Assembly (NCBI GenBank): GCA_030762175.1 | Contig: CM060833.1 | Coordinates: forward strand, 163,377,001 to 163,441,000 | Direction of reading: 5' to 3' | Length of the DNA stretch: 64,000 nt | From: Metallyticus violacea | Lineage: Eukaryota > Arthropoda > Insecta > Mantodea > Metallyticidae | Part shown: positions 12,055-22,639 of the stretch, in pieces | Layout of the letters: every line of letters starts with the position of its first letter | Position numbering within the stretch: the first letter of the stretch is position 1 | The notes under the pieces: generated by a model | What the model was told of the DNA's origin: nothing | Seen by the model: only the letters and a program-made list of their open reading frames with translations | Databases searched by the model: none | Made by a program: the position numbers and the translations under genes

Positions 12055-12113
12055 TTCATCTCTCATGTCAGGTGGCCTCAGTATTTAAAACGGGCGTTAA
12101 ACGTTATTCAAAA
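12055..12113 (+). mobile_element. SINE-A 3' fragment (weak)
   Basis: tctcatgtcaggtggcctca followed by aaaacgggcgttaaacgtta resembles the last 60 bp of SINE-A, with a deletion. Confidence 0.5.
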
Positions 12114-12567
12114 ACCTGTCAGGCGATCACACAGGCACTGAAAACAGGGCGAACTCCTCCATTTCTAGAACAAAAACGCCGGAAATAGGTCATTTCAGAA
12201 ATGGAAAAGCGAGCGCATTCATGTTGACCGTATATCCGCATATTTCCAATAAAATTTAATGAGCAGATAAAATCGTCCAAGAACAAGTTTTTATTAACGA
12301 GGAGGCAAACTTTCTCTAATCCGCCACTAATTAGTTTCCCAATATAATCTACGAACTAATTAAAGCTTTGCAATTAATATAATATAAATCAGAACAAATT
12401 CGATCAAGTCGCATAAAATATTTTATATATATTTTAAATAACGATAAATATTCATTTACATTTACCAATGCGTGCAGTCTTAGTGTAAATAGTTTGCAAT
12501 TAAGTTTATATAAAAAAACAGGTTCCTTTGCAGATTTTATCCGTGATGATTCCAAACAAATGCCTGC

Positions 12568-12828
12568 CTGAACGCCACGGGTGGCCGAGTCGTTAAGGCG
12601 CGGACTCGTGAGCGGAAGGTCTGGGGTGCGAATCCCGCCAGGACTGTCCTCCCTGACTGAGGTTTTTTCAGATTTTCCTCATTGCTCATAAATGTCAAAT
12701 ACCCGGAAGGAACCCTAAACTTAGGCCTTACAAAAAGTTTTCCCAATTTATCATTTCTTCTCATGTATCATTAATGCCCACACCTATGGGGCCTCAGCAG
12801 TAAAAACGGGCGTTAAACATCATTAAAG
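12568..12828 (+). mobile_element. SINE-A, full length
   Basis: Head gccacgggtggccgagtcgt, box B gtgcgaatccc, and the tail aaaacgggcgttaaacatca. Perfect 10 bp duplication aaatgcctgc at 12558-12567 and 12829-12838. Confidence 0.95.
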
Positions 12829-13059
12829 AAATGCCTGCATTGAACATCAATGGATAATTAAAATACTCAAAATTAGGTATGGAATTACGCAGGTATACAA
12901 GAGTGGCGGATAGCGCATTAATTTCAGCTTTTCAAATTGTGCACTTCTTATGAAAATGTCCTCCCTCAAAGATTTTTCACTCTTTTGGGAATAACCTCAA
13001 TCTGGAAAGTAGGCAGAATGTCCCAGCAGTTCAACAGCCTTGCTATTTCAATTGAAACC

Positions 13060-13500
13060 TTTGTAACTTAAGACTTTCGGCTGAAAAAAAGAACAGATAT
13101 CCTCATCATTTCGTCAGCTAATATTTAGCCAAAATAATATCTTGTAGATCCAAAAAAATTAACGGAATGATCCTGCTGCTTACAGTTGCACTCTGAATTT
13201 TTTATGGGAAGGTTGTATTTCCATTCCTTGAATTGCTTTTAATTCATAATCATCCATTGTAGCAAATAAACAAATATGTTGAGAAATGTGTCTACCCAAA
13301 AATATTTCTTACGAATGTCGGCTCTCAGCTGTATCTGATAGATTTGAAGTATCTATCGTGCAGTTTTCTCATCTGTAATTCTTTATTTAAAATATTATAT
13401 GCCAAATAGCTGTTTCTTCCACTATATCCTTGAAATCACTGTCAATCGTTCAATAATATATCATGCACTTTATTTTTGTTTTCTTTTGTGTGAAAAATGT
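13060..13500 (-). pseudogene. hAT-like transposase remnant (SCAND3/ZBED-like), central part
   Basis: Minus-strand conceptual translation gives MRKLHDRYFKSIRYS, then TFVRNIFG and, in another frame, MDDYELKAIQGMEIQ. These resemble the F.kYFp....WVRNPFs...l..eEL..lQ..e region before the C-terminal hAT dimerisation domain. Several stops and frameshifts are present. Low-complexity sequence makes this less certain than the fragment at 15.3 kb. Confidence 0.4.
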
Positions 13501-14155
13501 CCAACGAACATCGTCATTTAAACTTCCGAAATCTTTTTATTGTATCACAAATCTTCACAGTTGCTGACGTATTATGATGAATTTCAAAAAAGGGCATTCC
13601 CTTTATTTGCAAGTATTTAATCACAGTCTTTGTAGAGAGTTCCTTATAAATCCGCACCTTTTATCATTTCAACACCTTCATATGTTCTAATGCAGGAATT
13701 CTTAACCTTTTCCAGTGATGTATCTTTAGATGTACCACTAAGCAAATTTTACGAGGAAATTGTGTGATTTTGTGGTTCAAGTGTCAAAATAAGCATCAAT
13801 AGCAATGTTAGTGATTTATTTAGTTATTTCTTGTATGTAATGTCTAGATTTATATATTTATTGCAGAAAACACTGTTCGATCTGAAGCTGTACCTCTCCC
13901 CGTCAATCACAGAGTAATTGAAATAATTAATATTTGTAGTTTTAGAATCAGCAACTCAGTAATTATGTGCAAGTATGTTGTGCATTTTCTTTCAGTGTGA
14001 GGAACTTTAATGACATACTCATATATGTAGAATTAATATTGTATAGTGTTTAAATACGTTCATAAGGTGTAATTTTGGTAATATTTAAGAGATGACATGT
14101 AGTAATATAGCAAGGTAGGAAAAACGCACGTCTTTCTCCGGACACAGAAAAACTT
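13501..14155. other. No recognisable feature
   Basis: AT-rich, with no ORF worth reporting. It may include more of the decayed hAT element on the minus strand. Confidence 0.4.
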
Positions 14156-14159
14156 GGCA

Positions 14160-15060
14160 AAAGTCAGGCAATGCAAGGTAATCCTTGCTGGTATGCAGCG
14201 AGGGTTGAAAATGTCCGCGCCTCAGGCAGAAACCGGCCTGTTTGGTGACAAAGTTGCAGGCGTCCGAGTAAAACAGTCGTTGACAGTAACGTATGAAATC
14301 TGTTTAAATTCATCTTATTGACGAATAGCCAAGCACTTGGCTTGACCAAAATGTTCCAGCAAATAGAAATGAAGTTTAGAGAGGTAAGCACTCAGCTTAA
14401 CGTTAACACAAAATTGGCGGGAGTATTTCGCGCCGTTGCTCATGGACGGCGTCATTTTGTATTGTTATTAAAGGGCTAAATTTTGCCCAAAAGAGGGGCA
14501 GTCTTAGATTTTCCAGGCCCAGATACGTGTGGTTGCCGTCGCCCGAAGATCAGCGGTAGAGCGGCCTAAGTACCAAGTATGAGTTTCGGCGACAACGAAG
14601 CTTGAGTCAGTCACCACGCTAACTGACGATACTTCATTGAGCTGCATTAAGAATTCAGCAATTAACAATCTTTTCACACTCGGCACCTTTTGATTAACGC
14701 TTAAGCGTTTGCCAAGATTACCTTGCCCGAGATTCGACGAGAGACAAGAGCCGTCAGTTTGCCCGAATATTCATGTTAGGAGAATAAATGATATCAACAA
14801 GTAAATAACGAACCGTTATTTGTGATCACCTTCGGAGTCCCGTTCACTCAGTCCCGGTTGGCACACAGTCGCCAAAATTCAGCGAAACGCCTCGAGTGAG
14901 TCTCATCGAAAAAGAGTAGGGTGGTCTGCAGCAGCCGTGGGAAAACCTGCGATCAGCGGGTATAAATCATTTACCGCAGCAACCATATAGCCCAATTTCC
15001 ATCCCCTACCTATCAAATCCGTTTAAAACTGCAGCCCAAAGTGGTGCCGATAATAAACAT
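14160..15060. other. GC/CpG-rich segment of unknown origin
   Basis: This stretch is visibly richer in G, C and CpG than its surroundings (for example ggcgggagtatttcgcgccg at 14415-14434). It has two short minus-strand ORFs (14164-14391, 14504-14686) without motifs. A purine run with gggg occurs at about 14489-14497. It could be a decayed LTR-type element or a promoter-proximal piece of a gene. I cannot decide. Confidence 0.35.
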
Positions 15061-15279
15061 ACCCCCCACCAACAATCTCATTTCAAATCTAGTCCTAATC
15101 AATGGCTGTGAAATGTCTTAAAAATGAATTTTGTCAAGGTTAAAATATAGTGAATGAATGCATAAACTTCGACAAGCACACATTTCTGATATTGGTACTT
15201 TAGTACTCAAATTTATAATCAGTAAAAATCTATTAACTTTACAAATTTAAGTAATTTTAACTTACACTTTTGTTTCAGT

Positions 15280-15720
15280 GCGAAAGTATGCTTCTCTAGC
15301 TAAACAATTTCTTTAATGTTTGGTTTCCATTTACTTGATTTTAATCTGAAATCGAGATGAACTTATTTCTATATTTGTGTTTTATATACATTAAAAATGA
15401 AAATGCACGTTCGCAAAGGAAAGTGGTCACAAACACCAACACATTTTTACATCTTTTTCTGAAATCATTGCATTATTCGTTTTTTCTTGGCGCCAGAAGT
15501 CTGTTAAAATCATTTTATTGATCATTTGCTTGATTTCCCCGTCACATGATAGGTCGATCAATTCGTCTTTATCGGAAAAAGTTAAGGTTTATGGTAAGGT
15601 GTCAGCAATAGAAAACTAAATCCAAAAGTCTAAATCCAAGTTTTCAGAGAAGTGTGCATTGAAATTTGAGATGAGACTCCCAAGGTGCTCCTTAATATTC
15701 ACTGCCAGTTCGCAATGAAA
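15280..15720 (-). pseudogene. hAT transposase C-terminal remnant (SCAND3/ZBED-like)
   Basis: Minus-strand reading runs FHCELAVNIKEHLGSLISNF, LDLDFWI, DKDELIDLSCDGEIKQM, LTDFWRQ, then NAMISEK and SFANVHFHF, and ends near REAYFRTET. This follows the hAT order: eELIdLs.D..lk, FW, yp.iSe.A, FatTfLCE.aFS, DLR. Internal stops occur in the dimerisation segment. The equivalent of the catalytic core upstream is missing. Confidence 0.7.
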
Positions 15721-16085
15721 AGGAATTGCATTTTCACTTAATAAAGCATTCAATAATGGCGAGGAAGATCTGTTTCCAGTATTTATTTCTGTTATGCAGC
15801 ATAGTTTTTTTTATAACAGCCGCAATTTTATCCTATACCAAGAATAAGGAAGTAGGCCTGTGTGCTAAAATGTTTACGTACCTCCCGAAAGTAGCTCATG
15901 TCCCATCAATGGTACGCGTACCATAGATTGAGAACCCCTGAATTTAATGCATCAAAGTATGAACCAGAAATTGCATAGGTTTGTTTTTTTTATAAATAAA
16001 AGTGATTAAAGTAACTGGGTTATATTCATTCTATAATGATATCTATCACATATATTTTTCTATTTACAATTTTTGTATTCTTCAA
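15721..16085. other. No recognisable feature
   Basis: A 66-codon plus-strand ORF (15726-15926) with a hydrophobic stretch lies antisense to the region upstream of the hAT remnant. It is probably a shadow or chance ORF. Confidence 0.4.
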
Positions 16086-16087
16086 TT

Positions 16088-16134
16088 TATATATATAAAT
16101 ATATATTTATTATATATTATATATATATATATAA
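16088..16134. repeat. (TA)n-rich low-complexity tract
   Basis: Imperfect TA/TTA dinucleotide run. Confidence 0.85.
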
Positions 16135-16577
16135 CTTTCTCCATAAATATCTGTCTTCAGCTTCTTCAGCCCGTTCTTTTTACCTATGCTTTTCAGTTCA
16201 CCTGTCCACTTTTCCTTTTTATTTCTCCTTTCACGTAACTGCAAAAAAATGGGGAAAGTCGGAAATTTAAATTGATATAATAGTAGTTGAAGAAATATAA
16301 TAATAATTAATTATAAAAAATCATAAAGGGTGATATTAATCCATCCTTATGCTTATAAAATATTATGATTAATAATGTTTTTTTCCTAATTTATAGTCTT
16401 TTTGTTTGCTTGAAAGGGTGGGGTCTTAGTGCATTAAGTTAATTAATTTTGCTGTAATCTTTTGTTATGTATTAATGTTTAAGAGGATTATTTCCACTCA
16501 CATGCACAACGCTATCATGTGTGAATAAATCCTGTTTATGGATCAAGTATTCGTGGCTTGTACATTCCGCCGTAAAG

Positions 16578-16578
<1 letters not shown>
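16135..16578. other. No recognisable feature
   Basis: AT-rich; nothing seen. Confidence 0.5.

Positions 16579-16609
<31 letters not shown>
16579..16609. repeat. (TG)n microsatellite
   Basis: About 15 uninterrupted TG units. Confidence 0.95.
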
Positions 16610-16612
<3 letters not shown>

Positions 16613-16892
16613 CTTGATTTACTTCCTTTAGCTGTTTAAGCTCAGGCAATCCATTACCTTAGAATAGAGATTTGTAGCGTTGTCAGTCCTTATGAAACAA
16701 AATAAATTGTTGTAATGTAACACTAGGGGAATATACGTTGCGGTATTGCAACTTATGGAAAACTTCTGAGCTCTTGGCTGATTTTTCACTTCTCAGTGAA
16801 GCTTCTGCCACAGCTAGCAAGAAATATTCCAAGTTTTTCCATGGATATTACAAATGTATCTTCAATTGTGACTATCTCAAAACTTTTACGAA

Positions 16893-16998
16893 ATGAAAGA
16901 GAGGCCTCTGAGCAAAATTTGTCGGCAGTTTCAGGCCCTGAATTGAATGGGACGCTGATGACCTGAGATGTTAAAGAGCGTCCATAAATAAATAAAAA
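16893..16998 (+). mobile_element. SINE-B 3' fragment
   Basis: From gaaagagaggcctctgagca to gagcgtccataaataaataa. The 3' stem-loop (ggacgct ... agcgtcc) is intact. 5' truncated. Confidence 0.9.
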
Positions 16999-17118
16999 AA
17001 TTACTCAAATGAAACTATATTATGCACTATTTATAATCTATAATAACAGACAAGTACTGAATGATTAAGATTTCGTTGAGCATTTGGGCCCATATTCTAT
17101 AATCACAATAGAATATGG

Positions 17119-18374
17119 TACGAGGGTAGTTGTATAAGTTTCCGGCCTCGCCGATAAGGATTATTGCCTTCACAAAATCCTTATCTATGTCATAGCTTAT
17201 CTGTTAAATAAATAATTGCACCTGTAACTACCGCTCCGCTGGGTTGTCTTGTACAGATATATATGCATAAAGAAGTCTACGTGTAGAACACAGTAACATG
17301 TTCAAAACGGAGTATCGACCTGTTATTAAGTTCTTCACTAAAGAAGGAGTTACTCCAAATGAAATTAAACAGCGATTGGACAGTGTAAATGGGGAAGCAT
17401 CCCCCTCATATTCTACCATAAAAAATGGGCCTAACTTTTTTGCATGGGTCCAGAAAGCATTGAAGATGAAAAGCGTGCAGTCAGGCACTTAGATGTGCTC
17501 ACTTCTAAAAACGTCGCTCTTGTGGAAGGAGAAATTATGGAAGACCGGCGGCTCAAAGTTACAGAAATAGCAGCAAGGTTGGGCCTTTCTAAAACAACAG
17601 TCCTTCGAATTGTTCATGAACATTTAAACACGAATAAGGTTAGTGCAAGATGGGTGCCTAGACTTCTTTCCTCAGTACAAAAGCAGCAACGAGTCATCTG
17701 TTGTCAGGCATTTTTGGAGCTCTGCCGTGCCAACGAGAAAGAAGTTTTCCAACTATTGTTACAGGGTATGAAACTATGGTCCTTTATTATGATCCCATGT
17801 TCAATTGAGAATCAATAGTGTGGCGTAAACCTGGCGAAGCACCGTCTCAAAAGGCCAAGGTCACTCAGTTAACCAAGATCATAGCCATGATCGTTTGGGA
17901 CTGTGAAGGAATACTCTTCATTGACTTCAAGGAGAGGAACACGGCAGTAAATGGAGAATACTATAATGTACATAGACTAGTTGCTTCCATCAAAGAGAAA
18001 AGACGAGGAAAGCTGACAACGCCCCTGTGCACACAGTTCTTATTGCAAAGGAAGTTGTGAAGAAATGTGACTTCAGGGAGATCGACCATCCATCCTACAG
18101 CCCAGATCTAGCTTCCAGTAACTATTTCCTCTTCTCAAGAAGGATCTTCGAAGAAGGAAATTTAATTGTGACGAAGAAGGGATAGGTGCTGTTTATGCCC
18201 ATTTTGCAGACAAGACATCTGACTATCTTGGGGGGGGAGGGTTGAAATGTTAATTTAAAGATGTGAGAAGTGTATTGCAAATAAAGGGCAACTATATTGA
18301 AAAGTTAAATATAGTTTTGTATTTATCATACCTAGAAAATGATCAGGCCGGAAACTTATGGACCTACCCTCGTA
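17119..18374 (+). mobile_element. Mariner element M1, copy 1 (near full length)
   Basis: Bounded by TA dinucleotides and inverted termini: left cgagggtagttgtataagtt, right end complementary to cgagggtaggtccataagtt, both followed by tccggcct. Length is about 1.25 kb, typical of mariner. It carries a broken transposase. The copies at 36.5 and 49.2 kb are the same family. Confidence 0.9.
17298..18232 (+). pseudogene. Mariner transposase (M1 copy 1), broken
   Basis: Transposase of the mariner (D,D34D) clade, which cuts and pastes the element into TA sites. Start at MFKTEYRPVIKFFTKEGVTP, then the paired HTH region with LKVTEIAARLGLSKTTVLRI, the WVPRLLSS linker, and the catalytic half FIDFKERNTAVNGEYY. 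Frame changes occur near 17450, 17815 and 18020. DNAPVHT (second Asp) is kept out of frame near 18017. The third catalytic Asp is replaced by Asn (ASSNYFLF, where relatives have APSDYFLF). It cannot be active. Confidence 0.85.
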
Positions 18375-19825
18375 CATATAAATGCAAAAAATTGAAATGT
18401 TTAACAATGCCTTTCATAAAAATGATCATTAACTAAAGGAATTAACAACGCAACAAATTAGCAGAAGACAAAATATCCTATTTAAGTTATTAAAGCAGAA
18501 CATAAGATCTTATAATTATGAACTATATATGTTTAGCAGTCTCAAAAATGACTTAGAAGTTTTCTGTTTATTCTATAGATTTGTACAATTTATGGAATTG
18601 AAGACCGTTTTAATAAAACTAATAAATTTGTCAGTTATAAAATTATTTAAATTTTTAGAATGTTCAGAAATTTTAAGGAAAATTTTAGAGATGATTTTTA
18701 ATACTATTGTTATCTGAATATTCAAGAGGTATCGATATCGAATGATGTCCTGTAGCGATACTTTGTTAATATAATAATTTGAATTACTATAGCACATAAA
18801 ACTTGTCTCTCATTCCGTAAGCATCCAAATACTGGATAGCAGAAATTGGTTGCTCTTCTAGGCCCTAACGCTGACCGCACAATAACCCCCGCTCCCTCTT
18901 TGTTATATTTCTGCAGGTGGTCTTGTAACAGTACGTATGAGCTACAAACTTCTTTATAAAAAAAGTATCAGATCGATAAATATGCAGACTTCTTATTTCA
19001 TGAAATATTTTTGAATTTGCTATTGCGTTTATTTCTAGTCGTGTTTATCAGCGTTCAGGGTATAGAAAAGCTATAAAATAATTTCAGTTCTGTTGTCTAA
19101 TTATAAAGGAAACTTTTGGAACACATGATGTGTGTGATCTGTTACATAACTTGTAAGAATGTCGTTTTTGGTGTCTTTAACATGAAAGTTGATTTTACTT
19201 TACTACTAGCTGTTGTTTTCAACTTAGTTTTTACTTTGAAGTGACAAATGTGGTCCGTTTCATGGTCTACCTTTTCGGTATAGTGGAATGAGTGAAGTTT
19301 AGCACTATTTTCACTTGGACGTTGCGATAACCGCGCAATTCACACGTTTTTAAAAGGAGTTTTTTGCGAGGTGAAAATTCTCACACCACAATCTCGGTTC
19401 GTAATATTGGTTTTATTGAACATTTCTACATGGTCAGTAACGAAATTCAGATATATTTGTTTGGTATATTGATACTCTGAAAATAATTTAATGATAAAGT
19501 TACATATTTTCGCAACCACCGTAGAGCCTTTTCGCAAACTATGCTAAACTTCCTAACTACTAACTGCCTCCTGGTTGCGACGCGAGGACCATTCCCTATT
19601 TTAATCCATTAATATTGCAGGCATCGTAACATTACAGGTCTTAAGGGACCAAAAATAAATTACAACAGATATTTATGAATCCAGATGTTTTCATTTAATT
19701 AATACTTACATAATACCGATATCTTGCATTGTGGCTTGGCTATATATCCCCGGAGCAAACATGTCGCGAACGTCTTGTCATCCTGGCTTTACGCTATGTT
19801 GACAGACGGTTCTTTTCAAACTTAC
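18375..19825. other. No recognisable feature
   Basis: AT-rich. Short overlapping ORFs at 18529-18797 and 19340-19537 have no motif. Confidence 0.45.
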
Positions 19826-19827
19826 CA

Positions 19828-20487
19828 TCACCCGTAGAGTGCATTCGGAACTGCTAAAGCTCCAGTCCCGAGCGACGCACCAGCAGCTCCAACGATGTAA
19901 ATGTTGCATGTATAATTTTTTTTGTTAAACATAATGTAACCTATGCGTTATCCTACCCAAATTTTAAATAAAAATTTATTGGAAATTTTACTATTAAGTA
20001 GACGGGTAAAATATTGTAACTGTCGCAAATATCCTGTAAGTGAAATTCGCAATTAATTCATTTAGGCGCACAGTAACCTTGGGTAAATCCTAGAAACCGG
20101 TGGGGCCAGTGGTTTGCTACGGCTCACCTGACGACCTACGCTCGCCTTCTTTTCGTAAATATAAATTGATAAGGGCAGGTAAACTACTGCAATGATGGGA
20201 AATATCCTTTGATTCCAGCGGGGGAAAAAATCGAAATACTGAGTTACAGCTTATTCTGTGCGTGGTACTAAAAAAAAAATTAATTAAAAAACAAACAAGC
20301 ATCAGTGGGTGATGATCCGAAACCACTGCCTTCACAACTATGGCATACCGCTCTAATCGTCTGAACTATCATTCCGTGGTTATACTACTTTCGGCTTTCT
20401 CCGCTATGCTTGGGAGTGACTCGACACTGGAGCTCTAGAAGCTCAGAGATGCACTCTAAGGGTAAGGATAATTCTTTTCAACCTCTC
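19828..20487. mobile_element. Palindromic non-autonomous element with core family D
   Basis: Outer arms accatcacccgtagagtgca (left) and atgcactctaagggtaagga (right) are inverted copies. The inside starts agtcccgagcgacgcaccag and ends ggctttctccgctatgcttg. The middle (gttgcatgta, gggtaaaatattgtaac, attcgcaattaattcat, ttctgtgcgtggta) matches the core at 38.7-39.16 kb in the same orientation. No coding capacity is seen. Classified as a MITE-like DNA element by inference. Confidence 0.65.
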
Positions 20488-21005
20488 AACGCATGCGCTC
20501 CCTCTACTCCCCTCCCTTCCCTCACTCAAGTTTGTAAGTCAAGCTATCTTCTCGAATCACGATCCATGGCTAAACAATATGCTGCAATAGTGTATTGACA
20601 ATATTCTATAACATTGTTAATGCATTATTACTATCTAAATGCGCCACAATATTATTTTATAAAAATATGATATTGTCAAATATCGAAACGAGCATTCGAA
20701 AATTTTTGGTATTGATCATCTCTATAAAATGTAATAGCATGTAGAACACTTAAGTCTAAGAAAAATTACTAAATATGATTATAAATATTTGGAATATTCA
20801 ACATATCCTTTATTTAATGTTCTTCCAAATGTTTCATTATGAAATTTTATGCACAATTTCTTGAATTATTTTTAACAACAACAAACGATGTGAATTTGCA
20901 GTTAAGAAATTAAAGAATAACTCACTAGGTTCTTGGTCAGAATGTTATATATATTAGATAGTGATAATCCATGTGATAATTCATTTCTGACCAAGGGCAA
21001 TGTAG
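20488..21005. other. No recognisable feature
   Basis: AT-rich, with nothing recognised. Confidence 0.5.
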
Positions 21006-21009
21006 TATA

Positions 21010-21245
21010 ACGTGGTCTGAGATTTGCTTCCTTCAGGAGTATCCTTCCTGACAGATATGTTTTCCAGCTTTTCCTCTATTCTCATTAATGGCAAATGAAG
21101 AGGATTTGCCTTAGGCTTAGGTTTGGAGCACTTCCTTCTGAATTCGTATTTTTCCTTTCCCAGTTAATAATTCCTTCTCAAGTATCACCAATGTCCACCG
21201 CCTGTGAGTCCTCAGTAGTGAAAACGAACGTTAAACCTAAACAAA
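21010..21245 (+). mobile_element. SINE-A, head degraded
   Basis: Recognisable from ccttcctgacagatatgttt through attctcattaatggcaaatg and ccttaggcttaggtttggag to aatgtccaccgcctgtgagt and cgttaaacctaaac. The tRNA-like region is missing or unrecognisable. Confidence 0.75.
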
Positions 21246-21289
21246 TAATGTTGATGGTAGCAATCGTATTGATGATATGATATCGCATT

Positions 21290-21640
21290 TTGATGAGGCA
21301 AGAAAAGTATTATTTTTCATGTGTTCCCAAATAAAATATCACAAGTCATTTCTGACGATTTTGTGAGCTACGGGGATCAAGAGTGATAACCGCAGCTTAT
21401 GGGTTGTGTTGAACACTGTGACCACTTGTTCAGGTATTCATGAAAAAGCCAGTGGTGGTAATGTAGTAGAGCACGGTCTTGCTGGTAACCTTTTTGGTTG
21501 ATTTCTTCGTTATGCTGGGGCATCAGACAGTACTGTAAAATGTCCAGACACGACAATCCTATTAGACTTGTCCTGCAGAAGAAAAACTTCCAAACACCTT
21601 TGATACTGCACAAGATATGGACTGTGTGGCTACTCTGACA
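21290..21640 (-). pseudogene. Tc1/mariner-type DDE transposase fragment
   Basis: Minus-strand reading MCSIKGVWKFFF, LSCLDILQYCLMPQHNEE and GYQQDRALLHYHHWL matches the C-terminal half of a common arthropod transposase (sIkGvwgpfFF....yLDmLq..LmPQl.....fqQDgAppHyh). The catalytic Asp is kept in QQD. The next block (S*SP*LT, corresponding to RSPDLTP) has stops. Only this part survives. Confidence 0.65.
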
Positions 21641-21726
21641 CTGTAGAGCTACGCAAACCCCCCATCTTTGGGTATTATTACTGCTCTTTCACGTCTAAAT
21701 GTTCAATGCACGTTAGCACTGAATTT

Positions 21727-21745
21727 TTTTTTTTTTTTTTTTTTA
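21727..21745. repeat. Poly-T tract
   Basis: Homopolymer of about 19 T. It could be the A tail of a decayed antisense retroelement. Confidence 0.8.
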
Positions 21746-22290
21746 CATATTCCAGGTCACAAAACCTCTTCTCATGCTGCGAAATTGCTATTTTCCTTAC
21801 ATCTACAACCTAGCACCATCCAATGATGCTAGAACAGAGATCTTCATAAACAAATAAATAAATAATTTCTTATTTGTTATATCAAAGCGACTACCTTCAT
21901 TTTAGGAAGTTTCAAATTTTGAAATGCGCCAAGAAATTAGAATAACACTTAATATATCATTTTCACATTAATTTTTGGTGGTCGCAAATTAAAATAAAAG
22001 TTCTGAGATACGCTTGATAACTAAATATAATTACAACCATTAAGAATAATGGTTTCCTCTTACTCTTTGAAATGATCACGAGTATTTGATGTTGTCCCTA
22101 AACTTTATAGTAAAACTCTTACCCTTGGTTAATTATCTTAGAAGAAGCATAACCATGAATTGACAGCCTGAAGTTGATACCAGCAGTCTGGTTCTCAATA
22201 CATGCTCAATAGTTTATTGTAATGTCATTGTAATTTGATTCAATTCTAATATGCTTGTAATTAATTCATCTGATTCTCTATTTAAACCAC
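21746..22290. other. No recognisable feature
   Basis: AT-rich; nothing seen. Confidence 0.5.
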
Positions 22291-22294
22291 TTTC

Positions 22295-22612
22295 TTGGCA
22301 TAGTGATTATCATTGCTTACTGCTGGCCGGAACACCCGGGTTCGATTCCCAGCAATTGTTTAAGAAATTTTCTAAGTTGAATTTGTAAAGGGTCCACCCA
22401 GCTACGTGAAGATAATTGGGAAGTTGCTTGACAGAGAAGTGGCGTTCTTCGATCCAGGGAGCCGCGTGATAGGCGACGGGTGGGAGGGGGATGCCGGCAT
22501 GCTGAACAACATGGCCCTCTATCAATGAAGTCGTGAGACGGAGGAGGAGCAAACAGCGGTTGCTGCGGCGGGCAAGGCTCACCACGGTCTGTGGTGCGAA
22601 TGAGAAGAAAAT
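22295..22612 (+). mobile_element. SINE-C (tRNA-derived), long copy
   Basis: tRNA-like head ggcatagtgattatcattgc with box B ggttcgattccc. The body contains ggtccacccagctacgtgaa and gaacaacatggccctctatc, and it ends ggttgctgcggcgggcaagg ... gagaagaaa. RNA polymerase III promoter boxes are inferred from sequence similarity. The 3' part recurs at 1.9-2.0 kb. Confidence 0.75.
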
Positions 22613-22639
22613 TCTCTCTTTGAGTGACTCGTACATCTC

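Noticed and set aside
12537..12764. ORFs with peptides like GFEPQTSRSRVRAL (also at 24330-24668, 28986-29420, 41896-42162 and 51481-51684)
   Set aside because: They are antisense translations of the SINE-A tRNA-like head. The same peptide recurs at every SINE-A copy, so it is a repeat artefact and not a protein.
14160..15060. A full LTR retrotransposon
   Set aside because: I looked for TG...CA ends, a primer-binding site and paired repeats. The purine tract alone is not enough, and no gag or pol translation is present.
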